From positions 62,001-126,000 of the forward strand of contig CANPFR010000004.1 in the NCBI GenBank assembly GCA_947573445.1: DNA of 64,000 nucleotides, in the 5' to 3' direction. Positions 60,809 through 64,000 of this stretch are shown here, piece by piece. Position 1 is the stretch's first letter; each line of letters opens with the position of its first letter. The translations under genes were made by a program, and so were the position numbers. Below the pieces are notes generated by a model. That model had not been told where the DNA came from. It did no database searches and saw only the letters and a list, made by a program, of their open reading frames with translations. The stretch is from an uncultured Clostridia bacterium (GTDB lineage Bacteria > Bacillota > Clostridia > TANB77 > CAG-508).

Positions 60809-63800
60809 TTACATAAATATTTGGATATTATAAATTCTTCCATCATCACAAAGAGCAATTTTTTTATCTGGTATTTCATTTCCGTTTACAATAAATTTGT
60901 CTATGCCTGTGTTTTTGCCATTCTGATTCTTAACAACAATATGATAAATACTAGTTTTATATTTATACTTAATTTCATATTCTTTCCATGATTTTGCAAT
61001 GCAAGGTTCTACACTCAAATAACCATTTTTGATTTTTAATCCCAAAATATACTCAATAATAGCTTTATAATACCAACTGCTAGAACCTGTATACCAATTC
61101 CAGCCACCACGTCCAAGCAAGTCTTTGTTAGTATAAATATCAGCTTCCATAACGTATGGCTCAAGTTTGAACTTTTTGGCTTCTTCTTTCGTTTTTGAAT
61201 GTTCTATTGGATTGATAAGTTCTGCAAATTCTACCGCTTTGTCACCAAATCCAAGTAACGTTTCTGCAATAATTAGCCAAACACTTCCATGCGTATACTG
61301 TCCTCCATTTTCTCGAATTCCTGCTGGATAAGATTTAATATAACCTGGATTAAAACTAGCATTTTCAAATGGTGGTTCAAACAATTTAATTAGTTTATTT
61401 TCACGATCTACCAAATAATTCTCTGCTTCTTCTAAAGAAATAAATTTTTTGTCATTATCAGCGGCATTGGAAATAACAGCCCAGCTTTGAGCAATACAGT
61501 CAATTCTACATTCTTCACTACTCATACTACCAATTTCATAACCGTCATCATTAATTGCCCTTTTGTACCAACGTCCATCCCAAGCTTTTGTATTTAGATT
61601 TTTCTTGAGCTCTTCTTTTAATTTGGTATATTTTTCTACCAAATCTTTACGATTTTTTCGCTCGCAAATTGGAATGAAACGATTCAAAATATCGTAAAAG
61701 AAAAATCCAAGCCAAATACTTTGTCCTTTTCCTTTGCTTCCTAAATTGCTAAATCCATCATTCCAGTCACCAACACCGATTTTTGGAAACGGATCAATTC
61801 CTTTGGAAATAACATGTTCTATAGAACGAATGCAATGCTCAAAAATATTTTCTTTAACTTCACTTTCATAAAAGATATCATATTTTTCAAGTTCATCTTC
61901 CTTTAGTAATTCTCCTTTGATATAGGGAACTTGCTCATCCAAGATTTCTTCTGAATTGGTCACATCTATATACTCCAAAACCCCATAAACAAGCCATAAC
62001 ATATCATCTGAAAATTTAGTTCGAATGCCTCTTTTTGTCTCTAAGTGCCACCAATGCAAAACATCACCTTCCATAAATTGATGTCTGCTACAATTTAAAA
62101 TTTGTTCTTTTAAGAAGGAACTATCAATATATTTGATTCCAAAACAATCTTGTAATTGATCGCGAAATCCAAAAGCCCCACCTGATTGATGATAACCACT
62201 TCTGGCAAAAATTCGACTCACAATCGTTTGATACACCAACCAACCATTCATCATAATGTTAATCGACTCAGATGGCGTTTTTACTTGAATCGTACTTAAA
62301 ATATTGTTCCATTTTGATTTTACATTTTCAAGTTTTACTTCAACATCGTATTCCTTTTGATATTTCTGAATAATCTCCTGAATTTTCTCGAAACTATTTT
62401 CCTGTCCAATTAAAATAGAAAATTTCTTATCTCCAAATTTAGGCATTTCCAAATCAATTTCAAACCCAATACAAGAATCCTTTCCAAGCCCAGAATCACC
62501 ACTTAGCTGTTTGTATAAAGCATCTGGCTCTTCGATGTTGCCATCTCCAAAAAATTCCGTTTTATCTCCTGTAAAACTAACAATTGGTTCATTACTACTA
62601 ATATACATCATTTTATCTTTGAAATCTTCACTAGCAAATACATTTTTGATTAAAATAACGTTTTCCTTCTTCTCCAATTTAATGTTTCCATTGCTAAAAT
62701 ATTCATCCTCCCCTAAAACCGGTTTCATATAAACAACCAATTTTAATTTTCTATCTTCATTAATCATATTCTTAATTCTAAAATCAAGTACTTTCACATT
62801 TTCCTCATTTGGTACAAAGACATCAACTGTTTGTATAAAATTATCATAACTATTTTGAAAATTAGAATACCCAAAACCATGTCTAATATAGTAATAATTT
62901 GGACTTGGGTTAATGCTTGTATTAAATGTCCAAATACTTGCATTATTCTCATCTTTAAAATAATAAATTTCAGATGGGAAATCAAAAACAGTGTTATTAT
63001 TCCAAGCTGTCAATCGATTAAGCCTACTATTTTTGTACCACGTATAACCACCTAATCCATCTGTTACAACCGTTCCGAAAAAATTTATTAGCTAAAATAT
63101 TGCTCCAAACAGATGGTAATTTATTTTCCGTATTTTTGTAGATGACATATTCTTTTCCATTGTTAGCAAATCCACCAAAATCATTATCAAATAGCAATTC
63201 TTCTTTTTTAAGTGGCAATAATTCCTCTTCTTTTTTGAGTGGTTTATTTTTTTCAATTTGTGAATCATCATGTTTTTGCTTTTCTTCCATATCTTTTAAA
63301 AAGGCTGATAAATCACCTTTCTTAGCATCAATTATCACACGTGCCTTGAATTCTATTGCATATAAATCCTCTTCTGGCATATCTTTTTGATTTAATACAA
63401 AAATACCACTAGAAGTATTCTTCAAAAACTGTAACTGTCTTTCTGAAATAACCGAATTGATACTATCTTCTACAAATCTTTCATATACGTTTTTTTCATT
63501 GTTTAAAATGACCAAATCCATAAAAATATTTTTAATCCTGTAATATTCAAAAGCTCGAATAATATCCTCTAATACATAAACTTCTTCAAATTTGGAAATT
63601 TTCAAAATCATAATTGGCAAATCACCTGATATTCCATATTTCCACAAACTATTAATCGAATATTCTCTATTCTCGTTTTTCTTTATTCCTGTATTTAGTT
63701 GCAAAATATAATTTAGTAACTCTTGATACAATTGCAATTTAATCCCTTTAATTTGTAAATATTTATTTTCCTCTTCACTTCTAACTCTAGCAATATTTAA

Positions 63801-64000
63801 TATTTTATCAATTTCCTCTTCTCCTTTTACTTTTTGAATAAGTTTCTGAACTTCTTCCTTTGTTTCTCCTGCTGATAGAATAAAATCTACTGTTGCATCT
63901 GAACTAGAAGAAACTTTCACTGTTCTTTTCATAACCACAATTGGTGAAACTACTTGAGATACTTGTTTTGAAAAAATCTTTTGATTTTTAATCATTTGCG
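60809..64000 (-). CDS. GH94-type phosphorylase (cyclic glucan synthase-like C-terminal part), +1 shift at CGG, 5' end outside window
   Basis: About 1060 codons are inside the window; the N-terminus lies beyond 64000. The C-terminal part matches the GH94 domain of beta-glucan phosphorylases and NdvB/ChvB-like synthases: SGYHQSGGAFGFRDQLQD, GDVLHWWHLETKRGIRTKFS, the catalytic Asp in GVGDWNDGFSNLG, GRGGWNWYTGSSSWYYKAII. The upstream part (SSDATVDFILSAGETKEEVQ) is the sandwich linker of the same family. At CGG 63077-63075 the zero frame (NKFF-CGG) diverges and stops. Skipping C gives GTVVTDGLGGYTWYKNSRLN and joins the second frame, the conserved start of the GH94 domain. Acts on beta-1,2- or related glucans. 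Substrate not known. Confidence 0.85.

Noticed and set aside
6553..63077. Classical slippery-site +1 frameshifting
   Set aside because: P-site codons at the six sites differ and do not re-pair in the +1 frame; no common upstream SD-like or stop-codon signal was seen.
6406..63995. Random pseudogenisation or homopolymer sequencing errors
   Set aside because: Not excluded without reads, but the errors would all have to add C before GGA/GGT, outside homopolymers, on both strands. Kept as the main alternative.
1..64000. CRISPR arrays, tRNA or rRNA genes
   Set aside because: No regularly spaced repeats and no cloverleaf or rRNA sequence were recognised anywhere in the window.

Overview
The window is AT-rich DNA, mostly on the minus strand, from an uncultured-style low-GC Firmicute, most likely a gut Clostridia lineage. 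Support: strong SD sites (GGAGG), frequent TTG/GTG starts, sigma-A promoters with 17-bp spacers, a four-subunit pyruvate:ferredoxin oxidoreductase, a 2[4Fe-4S] ferredoxin, a Spo0A-type DNA-binding protein, sortase, VanW and BlaI families. No tRNA or rRNA gene was recognised.

Layout. 1-8.05 kb is an accessory region: an ECF-type sigma factor with a DUF4179-like partner, a secreted protein, an XRE regulator, Tn916-like small regulatory genes and a large serine recombinase, ending where a peptidoglycan peptidase-like gene is cut off. 8.3-11.4 kb holds a Spo0A-C-like protein, a sortase, a coiled-coil protein and a membrane Ig-like protein that follows rpoC. 11.4-19.1 kb is rpoBC with its own promoter and a structured leader. 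19.3-23.1 kb is a group of small genes with a shared promoter type and unusual codon use, plus a small alarmone synthetase. 23.2-33.6 kb has a giant thioester-type surface adhesin, a heterodimeric ABC exporter and the comM-dprA-yraN operon. 33.7-42.9 kb has BlaI- and XRE-type regulators, a PiT transporter, a DacF-like carboxypeptidase, a GH30 hydrolase, an orphan RelB, VanW, an LD-carboxypeptidase and a patatin. 43-46.4 kb is the por operon. 46.4-48.4 kb has a toxin-antitoxin pair and a ferredoxin. 48.6-64 kb has two pseudopilin-like proteins, a SAH deaminase-ricT-holB-lepB-histidine kinase operon, a response regulator and a partial GH94 enzyme.

Main observation. Six apparent frameshifts in five unrelated genes (serine recombinase twice, VanW, pilin-like, signal peptidase I, GH94) have the same form. 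The zero frame reaches a CGG codon followed by A or T, and homologous reading resumes in +1 exactly after the C, so that C is skipped and GGA/GGT (Gly) is read. Elsewhere in the window in-frame CGG is almost absent (none in rpoB, rpoC, por genes, the adhesin or the ABC exporter). It occurs as apparent sense only in seven small atypical genes, mostly followed by G or C, and six of those have the same extended promoter sequence. This suggests programmed or obligatory +1 decoding at CGG (CGGW read as Gly), or else a very specific systematic sequencing artefact. The affected genes are therefore annotated here as joined coding regions and not as pseudogenes.

All work was by eye. Family names rest on recalled motifs, not on searches.
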